DNA from: Zygnema cylindricum
Lineage: Eukaryota; Streptophyta; Zygnematophyceae; Zygnematales; Zygnemataceae
Assembly: GCA_037447655.1 (NCBI GenBank)
Contig: JBBHKE010001371.1
Span: forward strand, 1-64,000
DNA length: 64,000 nucleotides
Direction: 5' to 3'
Below, one piece after another: positions 45,575 through 58,025 of the stretch. The translations under genes were made by a program, and so were the position numbers. Position 1 is the stretch's first letter. The number at the start of each line of letters is the position of its first letter. The notes beneath the pieces were generated by a model. It had not been told where the DNA came from, searched no databases, and saw only the letters and a program-made list of their open reading frames with translations.

Positions 45575-45955
45575 GATGCTGTTCCATTCTCGTTTCCTTC
45601 TCTTTACTCTCGTCTCTCGTCTCTTGTCTCTCGTCTCTTGTCGCTCGTCTCTTGTCGCTCGTCTCTTGTCTCTCGTCTCTTTTCTCTTTTCTATTTTCTC
45701 TTTTCTCTTTTCTATTTTCTATTTTCTCTTTTCTCTTTTCTCTTTTCTCTTTTCTTCTCTTCTCTTTTCTAGTTTCTCTTTTCTCTTTTCTCTTTTTACT
45801 CTTTTCTTTTTCTCTCTCTCTTTCTTTCTCTTTCTCTTTCTCTCTCTCTTTTTCTCTCTCCTTTCTTACTCTCTCCCTTTCTTTTTCTTTCCCTTTTCTG
45901 CCTTTTCTCTATCTCGTTTCCCTCTTTTCTTTTCTGCCTCTCTCTTCTCTTTGCA
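45575..45955. repeat. Pyrimidine-rich TCTCT/TCTTTT microsatellite
   Basis: About 380 bases of TCTCGTCTCT units followed by TTTCTCTTTTCT units. The long Ser-Leu-Phe-rich frames here are repeat artefacts. The tract directly precedes the dispersed repeat at 46,253 and may be part of the same element. Confidence 0.9.
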
Positions 45956-46252
45956 AGTTTCTATTCTGATGGCAATATTTGGATGCTTCAACGTTGCTTT
46001 GAACAGTTCCTTTGTACTTGTGTCGATGCTCTTTTGGGAGTTGTCCTGGTTCCCTCCACATTCTATCCTCACAACCTTTTATTGTGAACGTCTGTTTGTG
46101 CACAATACTTGAAAGTTTTTGCCCACCTTTGATTTGCTATTGCGGCTATGGATCGCTGTTGTGCTCCAAACCTCCCTCGGTGAGCCCTACGGGATTGTGC
46201 CCCTTTTTGGCTTCGTTTGGTAGGTTTTTATGGTTTTTAATAATTTGTATAT

Positions 46253-47065
46253 CCTTCCCCCGTCTATCTTTGTTTGCCTACTGTTCTCTGTATTCGTTGT
46301 TTTTTGTTGTTTCATCCGAGCGACATTTTCGCTTTTCATTTTGTCTTTAATCCTTCCTTCTGAGCGTTCCTGAGCGCTCAGATGGTTTACTGCCAATCTT
46401 TTAAATAAAGTTCATAAAGTTCGCTAGAACAATCACCCTAAAAACAACCAATGGCAAGCCATCAGTGTACTGGAGTGGAGTAGAAGGCAACATGGTGGTA
46501 AGATGAAACATGAGGTAGTATTGACCGAAAGGCAAAGAAACGCGATCAAATGGATGAACAGAAAACGTGACTAAAAGCTAGCTGGTTACTATCCTGGCCT
46601 TCTGTTTGAGGGGCGTTAGGGAATATAGAGAAGAGTAAAACGGCAATGTACAAAAAACACACCTGTGACTTTGTGAGTACAGCATTAGATTCTCGCTTCT
46701 AACTAAAGATTTCAAATTCCTAAAAGAAATGGTGTAAGGCTTCACTTCGTAATAAGGTTTCCTGCAGCATTATTTGCTTTGGGATAGTAAAAGAGTAGGT
46801 GAGATTATCAGGCTTTACATTGTTTCCTTGTGTCTGTTTCAGTTCTCCGATTAAGCTCCAGTTTTCAAGGTGTGTATTTCACTACATTTCTCCTCTACGA
46901 TAATATCAAGTTTGTTGCTTTGCCCTAGAGTTTTTTTGTAACATTTATTTCCCCTTATACTCCAATGCACACCCAGATGGGATCCCATCTAGCGTTTTTT
47001 CAATGAATGACAGTTATTATATCAAAATAGTAACTGGAAGGTAATTTAATTCATGAGCACCAGTA
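46253..47065 (+). repeat. Dispersed repeat, inverted partner of 152-979
   Basis: Inverse of the segment at the window start, with shared CTGAGCGTTCCTGAGCGC and GATGGGATCCCATCT landmarks. TAAATAAAGTTC (46,402) could be a polyadenylation signal of a retroposon. No coding region. Confidence 0.6.
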
Positions 47066-49458
47066 GTCACTCTCATCTTGAATGTGTCCCACTCAAAATC
47101 AAGAGGATAGCATCAAAATGCAACACTATCATACCTCGAGTACCTCGCCATCTAAAATAATATCATATATCCCAAAAGCAAAGATCTATTTCCCAAGGCA
47201 CTGTTACTATTACTAGCGACTTTTGTTTATCTTTGTGTAATTTAGTTATTTTCGAAATGTAGTATGCAAAAACGTGACCACTTGTCACCCATAGACACGG
47301 TCATAAAATATGTACATATTTGTAACTTGTCCTCTCTTCAACCCAATTTAACAAGGTTTCCAAAAACATTAATATAACTCCATCTCTTTCACGTTGCACT
47401 TCAAAGGTGAGGAGATGATAAAATATCTGTAACCGTCACTGTCACGTTTGAAATGTGACAAGGACAAGTAAAAGCATGTCAAACTTTTTCATTAAGAGAG
47501 CCCGATGGTAAAAAATCATCAAGAACACAGGAACAAAAAAAAAAATGAAAAGCCGAAACGAAATAAAAGGACACTCAAATAGACAAACAAAATAGATAAA
47601 AATACTCCAAAAGAAAGAAAAGGACAAAAACGATGAAATAATGAAAGACTCGGGAAAAAAACAACCAACGTAAAAACAACAAACAAAAGAAGCAAAAGAT
47701 AGGAATATCTTGAAACAAAAATAGTGCTTATCCCAGAATCCTTGATTAAAACTTAAAACTTTTGCCTCCATAGAGTAACAAAAGAATGCCAAACTGTTAA
47801 CAAAAATCAACATAAATACCAACCGTATAAAAAAACTTGCAAAAACTGAGAGCGATTTATATCCACGTCTTCGTAACAAGAAACGTTTACAACGAAAAAA
47901 TTACTTATTTCACTTGTAAAAAAAAGAAAATAAAGTATTCTTTATTAGATTCCTAGAGAGTGTCTTCCCCCTTTACTTCTATAAATCGAACTAAATACCA
48001 AGCCGGGCCGACCTCTAAGAAAAGAATAAAACCTTAAGATACCTTAAAATAGTGATTTACTTTAAAAACTTTCCCTAACCATCACACTTTTCCTGCGATA
48101 AGTATACATACACCTTATATCGGATTATTAGATGGGAAATAGAAATAGTATATCCCAAAAAGATTCTCATACATACACCTACTTTCGGATTATTGGATGG
48201 GCAATATCCACGAATCAGGAAAAAAAAAATTATAACATTTTCCACCAAAACCTAAAATCAACAGATCTTAAAATAATTCTACAAAACCCTAAAACGCGTA
48301 TAAGACTTGAAAAAAGCAGTGCTGGGAAACAGACAAAATACAAATGGACACACCCAACAAATCAGGTTTGTGATCTCCTTTTGTTTTTTTTTTTTTTTAT
48401 GTTGAATGAGAAGGCTTTTTAAGTGGTACGAGTAAAAAACACTCAAAACCCTACAATTCTCCATCATTCTCACACAAAGGCAATCTGCTCATTTCCAGGC
48501 TTTTCCACCTATGTTACAGCCTGTTTCTGCTTTTAAACATAACCCTAAGTGTCGACCGAATATTGCATCTCTAAAAAAAATAACAAACTTACATTGCTAT
48601 TGTATGCAAAACATGTTCGAAAAACTTGACCCGGGAGCTGCTGATGACCATGACACCTGTCGCCCTCGATCAGAGCTTTCTGATCCTTGCTCTGTCGCGT
48701 CTCCTGTCGGCCTCCCAGGACCTATGGATGACCATAGAGCATGTGGATGGTATCTCATCGCATCCATCCCCCCCTGCGATCCAACCCATCATCCCAAAGC
48801 CACAATTTAACGAAAATGTCAAATCACAAATCACAAACCACAAATCAGAGGGAATTCTGGTTGATACAGAATTGTTACGAGGGCCGTCGGATGAGCAGAA
48901 ATCGGATGAGGGCAATACCTCAGGCTGTAAGCATACAGACAAGTCTGAGATTGTCCGAAGGGACTGTAGTATAGGATGGAACCTCTCATGTTCGATTTCT
49001 TATTCTTTTCTTAGCGGGTGAATAGTCAATGTAAGGTGTTTGGTTGGAATAGAGGATAGTACGTGGTTGCATCAACCCAAATAGGTGTGTGAAGTGGATG
49101 TGTGCACTTAGTAGGAGATAAATAGGTGAGACATTTTTGTTAGAGGATACCATTTTTCCAGGATGTACTGAGGCGTTCGTTCTTTCGACGGTTAAGGGAT
49201 TTAAATAAGAGACATGGTCTTCACATTGTAATTAACAAATATTTAGTTTGTATAGGTTTCATATCAGGCTTAAAGGTGCTTTTCATCAAGGGGTACCTTT
49301 ATGCCTCTTTGCCTATTTTGTATGGAACTTTGCATGATGATATCTGCTTGCAAAAACTTGGATATTGCCAAATTTGAGAAGATGGTTGGTAGGAGTCTGA
49401 CAGCGTTTTTAGGTCAAAGTGACCTGTTGGATGAGACGACAAGGGTAAGCTTGGCTGT
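47066..49458. other. No confirmed gene; one coding-like stretch
   Basis: Mostly A-rich sequence. A plus-strand frame at 48,626-49,021 (with PVALDQSFLILALSRLLSA and DLWMTIEHVDG) has a balanced amino-acid mix unlike the surrounding low-complexity frames and could be an exon. No start, domain or neighbouring exon supports it. A minus-strand Phe-rich frame at 47,442-47,879 looks like noncoding retroelement tail. Confidence 0.35.
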
Positions 49459-49461
49459 GGT

Positions 49462-49675
49462 ATCCTTGGTTTAAAGGATGCAAATAATCCTCGGTTTAGA
49501 GAATACTTCTAACATCCTCGGTTTAGAGGATACAAATAGAATCCTCGGTTTAGAGCATACAAATAGTATCCTCGGTTTAGAGCATACAAATAGTATCCAC
49601 GGTTTAGAGAATACTTCTGGTATCCTCGGTTTAGAGAACACTACTATTATCCTCGGTTTAGAGGATACGGATCAA
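49462..49675. repeat. 27-bp minisatellite, eight units
   Basis: Units starting ATCCTCGGTTTAGAG lie at 49,462, 49,487, 49,514, 49,541, 49,568, 49,595, 49,622 and 49,649. The spacing is exactly 27 bases after the first. On the plus strand the frame stays open and reads a nine-residue ILGLEDTN-like repeat. Confidence 0.9.
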
Positions 49676-49997
49676 CATCCTCCCCCTCCCCTCCCCCTCC
49701 CGCTCTCCCACTCCCTCCCCCTCCCTTTCCCTCTACCTTCCACTCTCTCCTTTACCTTTTCTTTCCTCACACCAACACTCCTACCCCATTACTCACCCCA
49801 TTACTGCTGGTGCCAGAGCTTCGTAAGTCTCCCGGGCCGTCCGGCATGAGCTGCTGCATCACGCTTCCCTGTACCTCTCCTCCCTCCCTTACACACTCAA
49901 CCGCTCTTCCCTGTCCAATTCACCCTTGCCTTCAAGTCAGTACTTAACCTAATAAGTTATTTTGCCACCGTCTTCTCTCACCCCATCAACTAAATCC
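49676..49997. other. CT-rich spacer, no gene seen
   Basis: CCCTCC-rich sequence after the minisatellite. The open plus-strand frame of the minisatellite runs in as a Pro-Leu-rich stretch and stops at 49,849. Confidence 0.5.
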
Positions 49998-50189
<192 letters not shown>

Positions 50190-50625
50190 TAAAAAAGAAA
50201 CCGATCCTAACCCAAAAACCTAGTGAAAACCTCACCAAGTCATACTGAACCAAACCTTCTAATAACTTGAATAACTGGAATTTTTATTTTTTCGCTAGGT
50301 TATTACACCTGAAGACACATAAATTGGAAATCTCATAACTTAAGATGCAACTTATAAAGGAATTTACCTGTACTAGCTTGAGTTTGTTTTTTTATAAGAT
50401 TTTTTATTTGTATAAAACCTACCATGAGCCAAAAATCCAAACCTAAATAAAATCTCTAAGAAGAACCGACAAGAAAATGTATACCGAACATAAAAAAAAA
50501 CTCACATACTAAACCATAAGAAAGAGATCTACACCGGCCTATAACAACCTTTATAACGAACCTGCATAAAATTCTACATCTAACCCAGAAAAGTTCTAAA
50601 TCTAGAAAAAGTTCTATAAGGGAGC

Positions 50626-53600
50626 CTAAATTGAACTTACTGCAAACATAGAAAGAGTATTCCCAGAATTCCAGTTGGTCTTCTCTTCTCCGGTATCAGC
50701 CGTCCTTAAAGCTAACTCTGTATCGGCCATGTGCTTTCCAGGTGTCATTCCCCCATTGGCCTCTCCTTGTCTCACTCCATTTTCTCGTCCATAATGTGTT
50801 CTTTCCCTCTCCCTCTCCCTCTCCCTCTCTCTCTCCATTTCCCTCTCCCTTTCCATCTCTCTCTCTATCTCCCTCTCCCTCTCCATCTCCCTCTCCCTCT
50901 CTCCCTCTCGTTCTCTGTCTCTCTCCGGTACCCGCATGCCTACTCCCTGTAAAGCTCCTGCCTCCGCCAACCTGCCCATCAGAAGAAACACTAATGCCCA
51001 ACTTATTTTCTTTTCATTTTCTATTTATGTCTATATTGATCTTTATGTTTGTGATCTATGTTATACGTGTATGTTTATGTCAATGTCTATGTTAAATTAT
51101 GTGATTTTAACCACCATAATTTGTGTGGATAGACAAATGATAATGAACAGGAATGTAGTATAAAACTCCATTTCAACTCCCAAAACTCCATTTAAAATTC
51201 CTTTACCAAAAAAGAGGTACACACAGACGCTTATTTTCGTCCACAAATAGTAGGGTTGTGAATTCTCCATAGTCCACATTAATATCCATCGGCTATTACC
51301 GCAAAAAAATTCAAACCAAAATTAGCGTGTTATCCAGATTAACTCCCACCCACTATCAACCAACTCATCCTCTGACAACCGTCATCCAGATTGGTGCCAC
51401 GTCAGCAATCTAACCTGGCTACAAGTACGGTCAAACAAGCTTTGACTCCCTGAAGCTGTTCTCCTACTGCCGCCATGTGGCGCTTGCATTCTCCTCTCAG
51501 TTGAGCCATGTCAGCCTCTATCCGAGCTCCCTGCAAAAGGAAAAAACTAAATCATATTTAAAAAGGACAGTTTGCATCGTACTCAAAAAGGACAAAATCT
51601 ATATCATTCTCACACCGGGCAAAACTTACAAGCTATTAAAAAAGGGCAAAATGTACATTGTATTCAAGTTGGACAAAAAACAATATCGTATTCAACAGCT
51701 CGACTCAGGAAATGGTGTCTTTTTCTTGGTTCATTATCTTTCTGTCTTCTAATTTATAAAACCTATATCGTAATCACCAAATCGACGAAATGCTGTCTTT
51801 TGCCCTTTTCAAAAAAAGAAAAATCTTGGTCCTCTTATCTTTCCTTTGTCTTCTAGTTTTTCTATCGTCTATCCCTAGTGTTACGCATTGAATTCGTACC
51901 GCATCACAAAACTGTTTGTCATCTGTTGTGTGGGTGTTTTTTTTTACCCAAAATCATAACATAATGTAAAAGTAAGTGGCTCATAACGAGCCACGTGGTG
52001 GTACATAATTTAGTGTAGTAATTCCAAAAAGGTGTACTCCTAAAAAACCCTTAAAAACAGACATTTTAGTACGGAACACTCCGTAAAACATTTTTCCAGG
52101 CTTTTGTGCTCCCATTGACTTTACAAAACTTCTTTGAGACTCAGTCAGCCACTAATTATTACTGGTACACTAATTACAGTAAACAGAAGGGAACGAATCT
52201 TCCATACTAACAAAACCAATTACTAAACAAAATAAAAATTTACCTGTTCTCTCAACATGTCCAGACTAGCATCTGTCACAGCTGGTTCTTCCTCCATGGG
52301 ACTCGTTACTAGAGTAGGTTCCACTGTTCTACTACTTTTCCTGCAACAAGCAAATTGGAAACAATAACGAAAACGACAAAAAAAAAGCATAAGATAATAG
52401 CCTAAAAACACCCATACTTAGCAAAAATAAGCATCAGAATCGACGACGAGACCACATTCGTCTTTCCGATTCCGATGATTTCAAAACCGGACAATTGTAG
52501 CGTTACAACCGAGCAAAATACAGGCAAAAAACAGGAAAAACGGGGGGAAACGGGAAAAACGGGAGAAAACAGGAAAAAATGGGGAAAACCGCCATTATTC
52601 TGAACCTACCTACTGTCTCCAGCCTCATGAGCATCATAGGAGAGGCAATATTTCGCCATAGTTTTCTCAATGTCAAAGGGACCGTGAAACAAAACTGGTC
52701 TTCTCTCATGCTCCCCCGTCCCTCGACCAATCCCCGTATCCACATTTAAACCAAACCCAGCTTTCCCCATCAGATCCAATGTGGGCGACAGCCCTCCTCC
52801 TCTCTCTCCCTCCTCCTCCTGCCATGCCTCCGTAACCTGCTCTCCCTCCTGAAAAAGAGCTCCCTTTCGCAAGCTTCCCGTTACTCCTCCCTCCCCTCCA
52901 CCTCCTCCTCCCCCTCCCCCTCCCCCTCCCCCACCACTACTCCACGGACTATCCGGTTGCCTGCCTCCTCTACCTGCCTGCTGCCACGTGTCCTCTCCCC
53001 TCTGGTCTCCCTCGCCCCCACTGCCAGCTGTAGGTGTGACCGCCTCGTCCTCGGAGGGGGGGAGCTTGACAAGTGGCCAATAGCTGGAGGCCCTCACCGC
53101 CCCATAAAGCTCCCGGAAAAAGGGAGACTGCCAGAAAGCTCCCCCCCAAGAATCTGTCCCTCGTCCATGAGACTACAGGGGCCGGTAGGAGGGGGAGGGG
53201 GAGGGNNNNNNNNNNGCGAATCCTAAAAATTAGCTTTCCAACACTACTCTTCCATTCCGAGAACGAAAAGAGCCTTACCTTCTCATCACAACCTTTCGAT
53301 TAAAAATCCTAAGCGTGCAGACAGTAAAAGAGTCGGGAGACAGAGAGAGGGAGAGAGGGAGAGGGAGAGGGCGAGGAAACAAAAGAACACAATCGGCAAC
53401 AGAAACAAGAAACCAGGAATCTTTTCTTACTTGTCTCATCTTTGATTTTTGAGCCATGGCGTTAAAAACAATGGGAAGCAGAATGAGGCGAAGATGCCCC
53501 TGAGGCGTATTTTCTTCCCCCAACATTTTGCGCACCAACACTTTGACTTCATGTGGACTTTCAAACGCCCACTGCCAGTAGACAAAGCCACGTGGCCCTC

Positions 53601-54748
53601 TGGCTCCTGCCATTGGCTCCGGAAGTGTGACAAGACGATGCTTCAAACTGCTCAATTTGCGACTGTAGTTTGCCTCGAACATAGTCTGCAAAAATATACC
53701 CGCTTCTATTATAGCCAAAATATAGGACGTGAATGGCTTTTACATATTTAGGTTTTGATAACTGGAATGCAATAAAAACTTTAAAAATTTACAGCTTTTG
53801 AGTTTTCTTGATTTTAGTTTTCAATGTTAGTTTTCATTAAAAATAATTGAACGACATCAAGAGCTGCATTTGGTTTGCTTTTATCATGATTAGGGTTAAT
53901 TTAGGATTTCCTTAGAGATCGTTCACAATGGTTTTCAAAAGCTTGTTTTCCATTTTTTTTGGTTTCTAGATATTTTCAGAGTTCTTCTTTAGAAATGATA
54001 TGATGAATCGAACAAAACCATAGTTCAAAAGTAGCCGTTTTTATGGTAGGCCTTTGGTCAGCGCCTTTATCGTAAGTTGTGTTATGGGCTTTTCATGCGA
54101 TCTTCTTAGATCGCTACTTTGATCAGCAACCGTCCAATCGTCCGAATCTGACGGTGTAAATAAAAAAATTTGGTCCAAATGTTTTAATTGGTCCAATTTT
54201 TGGTCCGAATGTTTTGATTGGTCTGAATAGGTCCGAATACAATATGGGTCTTAAGGTCATATTGTATGTTTTGCATACAATAGGCATATTGTATGGGCCT
54301 ACTTTCACCTACTTTTGAACGATGAACAAAACCTAGGGTTATCTGCTGTTTCACCTAAAATAACATTTCAACATATTTAGGGTTAGTGAACAGTCTATAA
54401 CCTAAGTTTAGAAGATTCTAATGTTTGCATTCAGCTTGACAGCTGATAATTTTGGAGAAATTTGTAAAATTTAGAAGAAAGCTTACTTTTTCAAATCACT
54501 GTTTGTCGTTAATCTTAGTCAGAGAATCTCACATTTTTTAGGGTTTCTGGCAACAACATAAAATATAACTTTACCTTCATATAAATGAGCGGCAAAAGAA
54601 CGTCCCCTGTATCAGTGTCTTCCAGCAGCAGATACCGTTCAGACAGCGACACGTGGAGCCACATAGGCCGTACTTTTAGCCCTTCCGCACGTGAAGAGTT
54701 TAGCTCACCGGCTTTCCGTTTCACGGGCGGCCGCCCGAGTGCGTCCAT
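50626..54748 (-). CDS. Unknown protein, five or six exons
   Basis: Minus-strand exons: 54,748-54,575, 53,685-53,431, 53,172-52,610, 52,340-52,244, 51,530-51,415 and 50,971-50,626. Sites are GT-AG with matching phases, and the sixth-exon model gives 516 aa. If the fifth exon is read through it ends at a TGA (51,402-51,404), giving 405 aa. The start is MDALGRPPVKRKAGE, with a basic, nuclear-signal-like patch. Other parts are RPMWLHVSLSERYLLLEDTD, GFVYWQWAFESPHEVKVLVR, a run of 14 glycines and, in exon 6, an Arg-Glu repeat. I recognise no domain. The first two exons look like a conserved globular region because of their Trp-rich composition. The 10-N gap lies in intron 2. MITEs flank exon 1. Confidence 0.6.
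53206..53215. other. Assembly gap, 10 N
   Basis: Ten unknown bases inside a GGGGGA-rich stretch, probably an unresolved microsatellite. It lies in intron 2 of the unknown minus-strand gene, so an extra exon cannot be fully excluded. Confidence 0.95.
54023..54320 (-). mobile_element. M3 MITE, 298 bp, in intron 1 of the unknown gene
   Basis: Ends GTTCAAAAGTAG and its inverse. TA at the left; the right flank has changed to GA. Inverse of 55,095-55,400. Both contain the ATATTGTATG palindrome-rich patch and AAGCCCATAACACAACTT. Confidence 0.8.
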
Positions 54749-55094
54749 GCCAGCGAGAAGCTTCGAAAAGAAGAGAGGACGAGCGAAGGAGAGAGAGGAC
54801 GCGAGAGTGAGGGAGATTAGGAAGGGAGAGGAAGGGAGAGGAAAGGAGAAGGGAGAGTGAAAGGGAAACTGCAAAAGTGCATGTATTTGACAGTGTAGCA
54901 GGAGCAAGTGGACGATCACTCATGTGAGAAAGTCAAGTAGAGGGGACGAGAGTGGAGAGACTTTTCAGGGTTCATGCAAATTCCGTACGTACGGAATGAC
55001 CGCGGCCATCTGTCATTGGTGTGGTGGCGGAGATATTATTGAGTCGAAAATAAAATCTATGTTTGGACTTGTCGCGCTGCACAATTGAAGCATA
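54749..55094. promoter_or_regulatory. Presumed promoter region of the unknown minus-strand gene
   Basis: This sequence directly precedes its start codon and is purine-rich on the plus strand (CT-rich leader on the gene's strand). It lies between two inverted M3 copies. No TATA box was identified with confidence. Confidence 0.4.
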
Positions 55095-55400
55095 GTTCAA
55101 AAGTAGGTGAAAGTAGGCCCATACAATATGCATATTGTATGCAAAACATACAATATGACCTTAAGATCCATACTGTATTGAGAACTATTCGGACCAATCA
55201 AAACATTCGGACCAAAAATTGGACCAATTAAAACATTCGAACCAAAAAAAATTGTTTCCGCCGTCGATTCGGACGATCGGACGCTCTTTGATCAAAGTAG
55301 TGATCTAAGAAGATCACATGAAAAGCCCATAACACAACTTACGATAAAGGCGCCGACCAAAGGCCTACCATAAAAAATTAAAAACGTCTACTTTTGAAAC
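55095..55400 (+). mobile_element. M3 MITE, 306 bp
   Basis: GTTCAAAAGTAG at the left and an almost exact inverse at the right, with TA on both sides. It is inverted relative to the copy in intron 1 of the adjacent gene. Confidence 0.85.
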
Positions 55401-56039
55401 TATGAATTGAAGTCCTCAAAATTTAATTTCGGGTGTGATTTGTTAGGTAGCATTTCAGCTAATCAGGGATGTCACTCTATATGTCAACGCTTCCGAGCCT
55501 GTGTGAATGTCGTGCCTGGTTGGCTTGGCTGACAGGTAAAGACAAATTTTCTAATAACGTTATTGCATTTCTCCTTGCTGTAGCCGTTCATGGAAACATC
55601 GGAAAATGACTGAACATTCGTGCTGTCATTTCGTGCGATGAAAAATGATGATAAATTATAAAATCTTTTTCATACGATTTTACACCTTTTACGTCGACGA
55701 ACGTGCTTGGCACAGTACCGCATTGATTTCCGGACTACCTTCCCCTGTACAGCTGGTACTATAACAATTGTACGGTAAAGATTCTAATTTCCAGTGCACT
55801 TTTCACAGCTGGATTTTGGCATGTGATGTGATGTTTTCTATACCTGCTGGCGCACACGTCATTAAGTACAGCTTTAGTTACTCTGGACAGCTAAAACATT
55901 GACCGTAAATATTTGTCAGAATCTGACGGGAAATAGTAAACGTAACTAGAATTGTCCAAATTATTTTCGGTTCAGTATTTTTCTTTTGACCCCGGGAAAA
56001 ATCCAGTAGACCGCACTGAGATGCACGTCACATAAACTG
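55401..56039. other. No gene seen
   Basis: AT-rich sequence with many GTAC motifs. No domain, splice structure or matched terminal repeat was found. Confidence 0.5.
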
Positions 56040-56620
56040 AGGGCGTGTCCCCATGTAAGCGATATTTTGAAACGTTATTTTGGAATTTAGCGCTGATTTT
56101 ACGGTGTACTTTTCAAAGTGTGCCTATGTCAATCGTTACTTGCGCGTTCATTATTTTTAATATGTGGCAGTTGTACACGTCGCCAATACTTGCGACAACT
56201 GTAGACGCCGACAAACTGCTGACATTTGTAGACGCCAACAAACTGCTGACATTTGTAGACGCCAACGATCTCGGAACAAACTGCGAACTTTGTACGCCGC
56301 AAAGAGCTCCTGACATACTGGGACAATTGTCGACGCCAACTGTCATTTGTTGACGCCCACACGTGAACGACATAAGCAGTCGCTTACGTCTACAAAATGA
56401 CATTTGTAGACGCCCACAAGTGGACGACATAAGCAAACGGACAAACAAATTTCTACTGTAAACTGAAACTGATAAATTATGGGAAAAGTACAATAATTTC
56501 CGTAATACATACAGTTTTTTTACGAAAATGTACGGAATTCGAGGAAAATACACGTCGTAGTTATTGGTACTTGCTGTTCAGTGAATTGAACAGCAATATC
56601 ACGGAACCTATACGTCTCTT
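56040..56620. mobile_element. M2 MITE, left part
   Basis: AGGGCGTGTCCCCATGTA starts it, and the next 120 bases track the M2 copy at 60,096 (shared TTTTCAAAGTGTGCCTATGT). A repeated TAGACGCCAACAAACTGCTG unit lies near 56,212-56,260. The right end was not found, so the end coordinate is approximate. Confidence 0.5.
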
Positions 56621-56769
56621 CATCGAAAATGTACGCACATTTTCGAAAAGAGACGTTGAAACGTTACACTATTTTCGCGCGCGTTTTTTTAAGTCGTGAA
56701 ATGACTTATGTGAAAAATGTCATTTTTACATGGTCTGTACTTTATTTTTTTGCAGTCGTGTGCTGTCTG

Positions 56770-56930
56770 ATAGATAGAGAGAGAAGGCAGAGAGAAGGCG
56801 GCCATGGCTGCGTGTCAGATAGGCTCAGACACACGGAATTTTATAAAAATATGCACTTGCGGAGGTTCGAACCCTGGCACGTTAGAGTTGTGGCAATTTT
56901 CGTTTTCACTGCTTCTCTGCCAATCGATGG
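56770..56930. repeat. LTR-B-like fragment with tRNA-like B box
   Basis: GAGAGAAGGC...GCCATGGCTGC recalls the LTR-B leader. It is followed by GAGGTTCGAACCCTGGC, a strong B-box sequence on either strand, with a weak A-box-like TGGCAGAGAAGCAGTG on the minus strand. No full cloverleaf forms. It is a tRNA-derived relic. Confidence 0.4.
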
Positions 56931-57194
56931 GGGGGTTTGTATAAAGATGTGGGGTGTCATATATATTTAGACATCTATTATACGTTAGCGCTCATTTAAC
57001 GGGAAACTTACAAATTGCGCTACATGTTAATTCTTTTTTGTTTTAATTGTACGAAATTGTACGGATGAAAATTCATTAACGATTATTTACGATTTGTTCA
57101 AAAGGTTCAATGCGTTCGTTACGTATAATTCGTCACGATTGAAACGTTCGCACTAACTGCTATGAACAACTATGCAGATAGTCCTATCGTTAAG

Positions 57195-57250
57195 TTGTGT
57201 TGTGATAAGCATATTGTATGGGCCTGCTTTCACCTGCTTTTGAACTATGG
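57195..57250. mobile_element. M3 MITE right-end fragment
   Basis: GCATATTGTATGGGCCTGC followed by CACCTGCTTTTGAAC and TA matches the M3 right end. The rest is missing. Confidence 0.6.
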
Positions 57251-57520
57251 TATAAACTGAGGGCGCTCGCAAGGAAACATGTTTATGGCATTCAGGCGAG
57301 GTGCAAGCCGTACCAACGACATATGCTGTCGCGTCAAAAAATCGTACGTTTGATGTTATGTTCAAAATATCCCGCTACTGGGATTTGCATATCGCTTGAA
57401 TTCATAGGCTTTGTGAAACGTAGAATTAACGTCTACTGGATACATCGCTTTTAAGTTTCCGTGCTGTATCTACTCGTGTATCTGACGTTGATGAAAACCA
57501 AACGACCAATGGCCACACTA
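57251..57520. other. No gene seen
   Basis: Short spacer between an M3 fragment and an M1 element. It starts with the 14-bp direct repeat shared with 56,032. Confidence 0.5.
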
Positions 57521-58025
57521 CACCGCGAATCGTTGTTAGTGTCAAAGTTTAAATAGCGTTGAAGAAAATTTACCGTAATTGATGCTAATTAAGAATTTGA
57601 TTTTTTTCAAAAAAAAGGCGTATTCTAATTTTGACGTTTATGCTAATTTGGGAACAACAAAAATGGAATATTCTCCGTACAATTATATAGATTAATATAT
57701 GTATTCGACAAAATATTAGAAATCGTACGCCGTCGCGAATTGAAAATACCCGTACATGTTATACTAATTTACGTGTCAGACTAATCCCGATTTTTTTAGC
57801 GCACGTTCCTATGCGTGCGCGTTTGATTTAATTCATTATACGGTCTGACATCGACCGTACACCACACTATTTATATTTTATTGTACTTTCGGGCTTTCCT
57901 TTATTTTGTAAGGTACCTTAATTAACGTCAATGGAAAAATAAAATCATGTATCCTATTTGAAAAAAAAAATCAAAATTTTAAGAACCCAAATTAGTGACT
58001 TTGACACTAATAACGATTCGCGGTG
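57521..58025. mobile_element. M1 MITE, 505 bp
   Basis: CACCGCGAATCGTTGTTAG and the inverse of CACCGCGAATCGTTATTAG. TA at the left; the right flank is TC. Its interior resembles 31,708-32,246. Confidence 0.8.

Noticed and set aside
45451-46112. Phe-Leu-Ser-rich frames of about 175 aa
   Set aside because: They are translations of a TCTTTT microsatellite without domains or splice context.
47442-47879. 145-aa minus-strand Phe-rich frame resembling a membrane protein
   Set aside because: The hydrophobic content comes from a T-rich tract. It has no family match I know and looks like a retroelement 3' tail.
49462-49675. CRISPR-like array
   Set aside because: The units are contiguous 27-bp tandem repeats without unique spacers, in a plant nuclear sequence.
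56862-56885. Functional tRNA gene suggested by GGTTCGAACCC
   Set aside because: The B box is good, but no acceptor stem, anticodon arm or well-spaced A box forms a cloverleaf on either strand.
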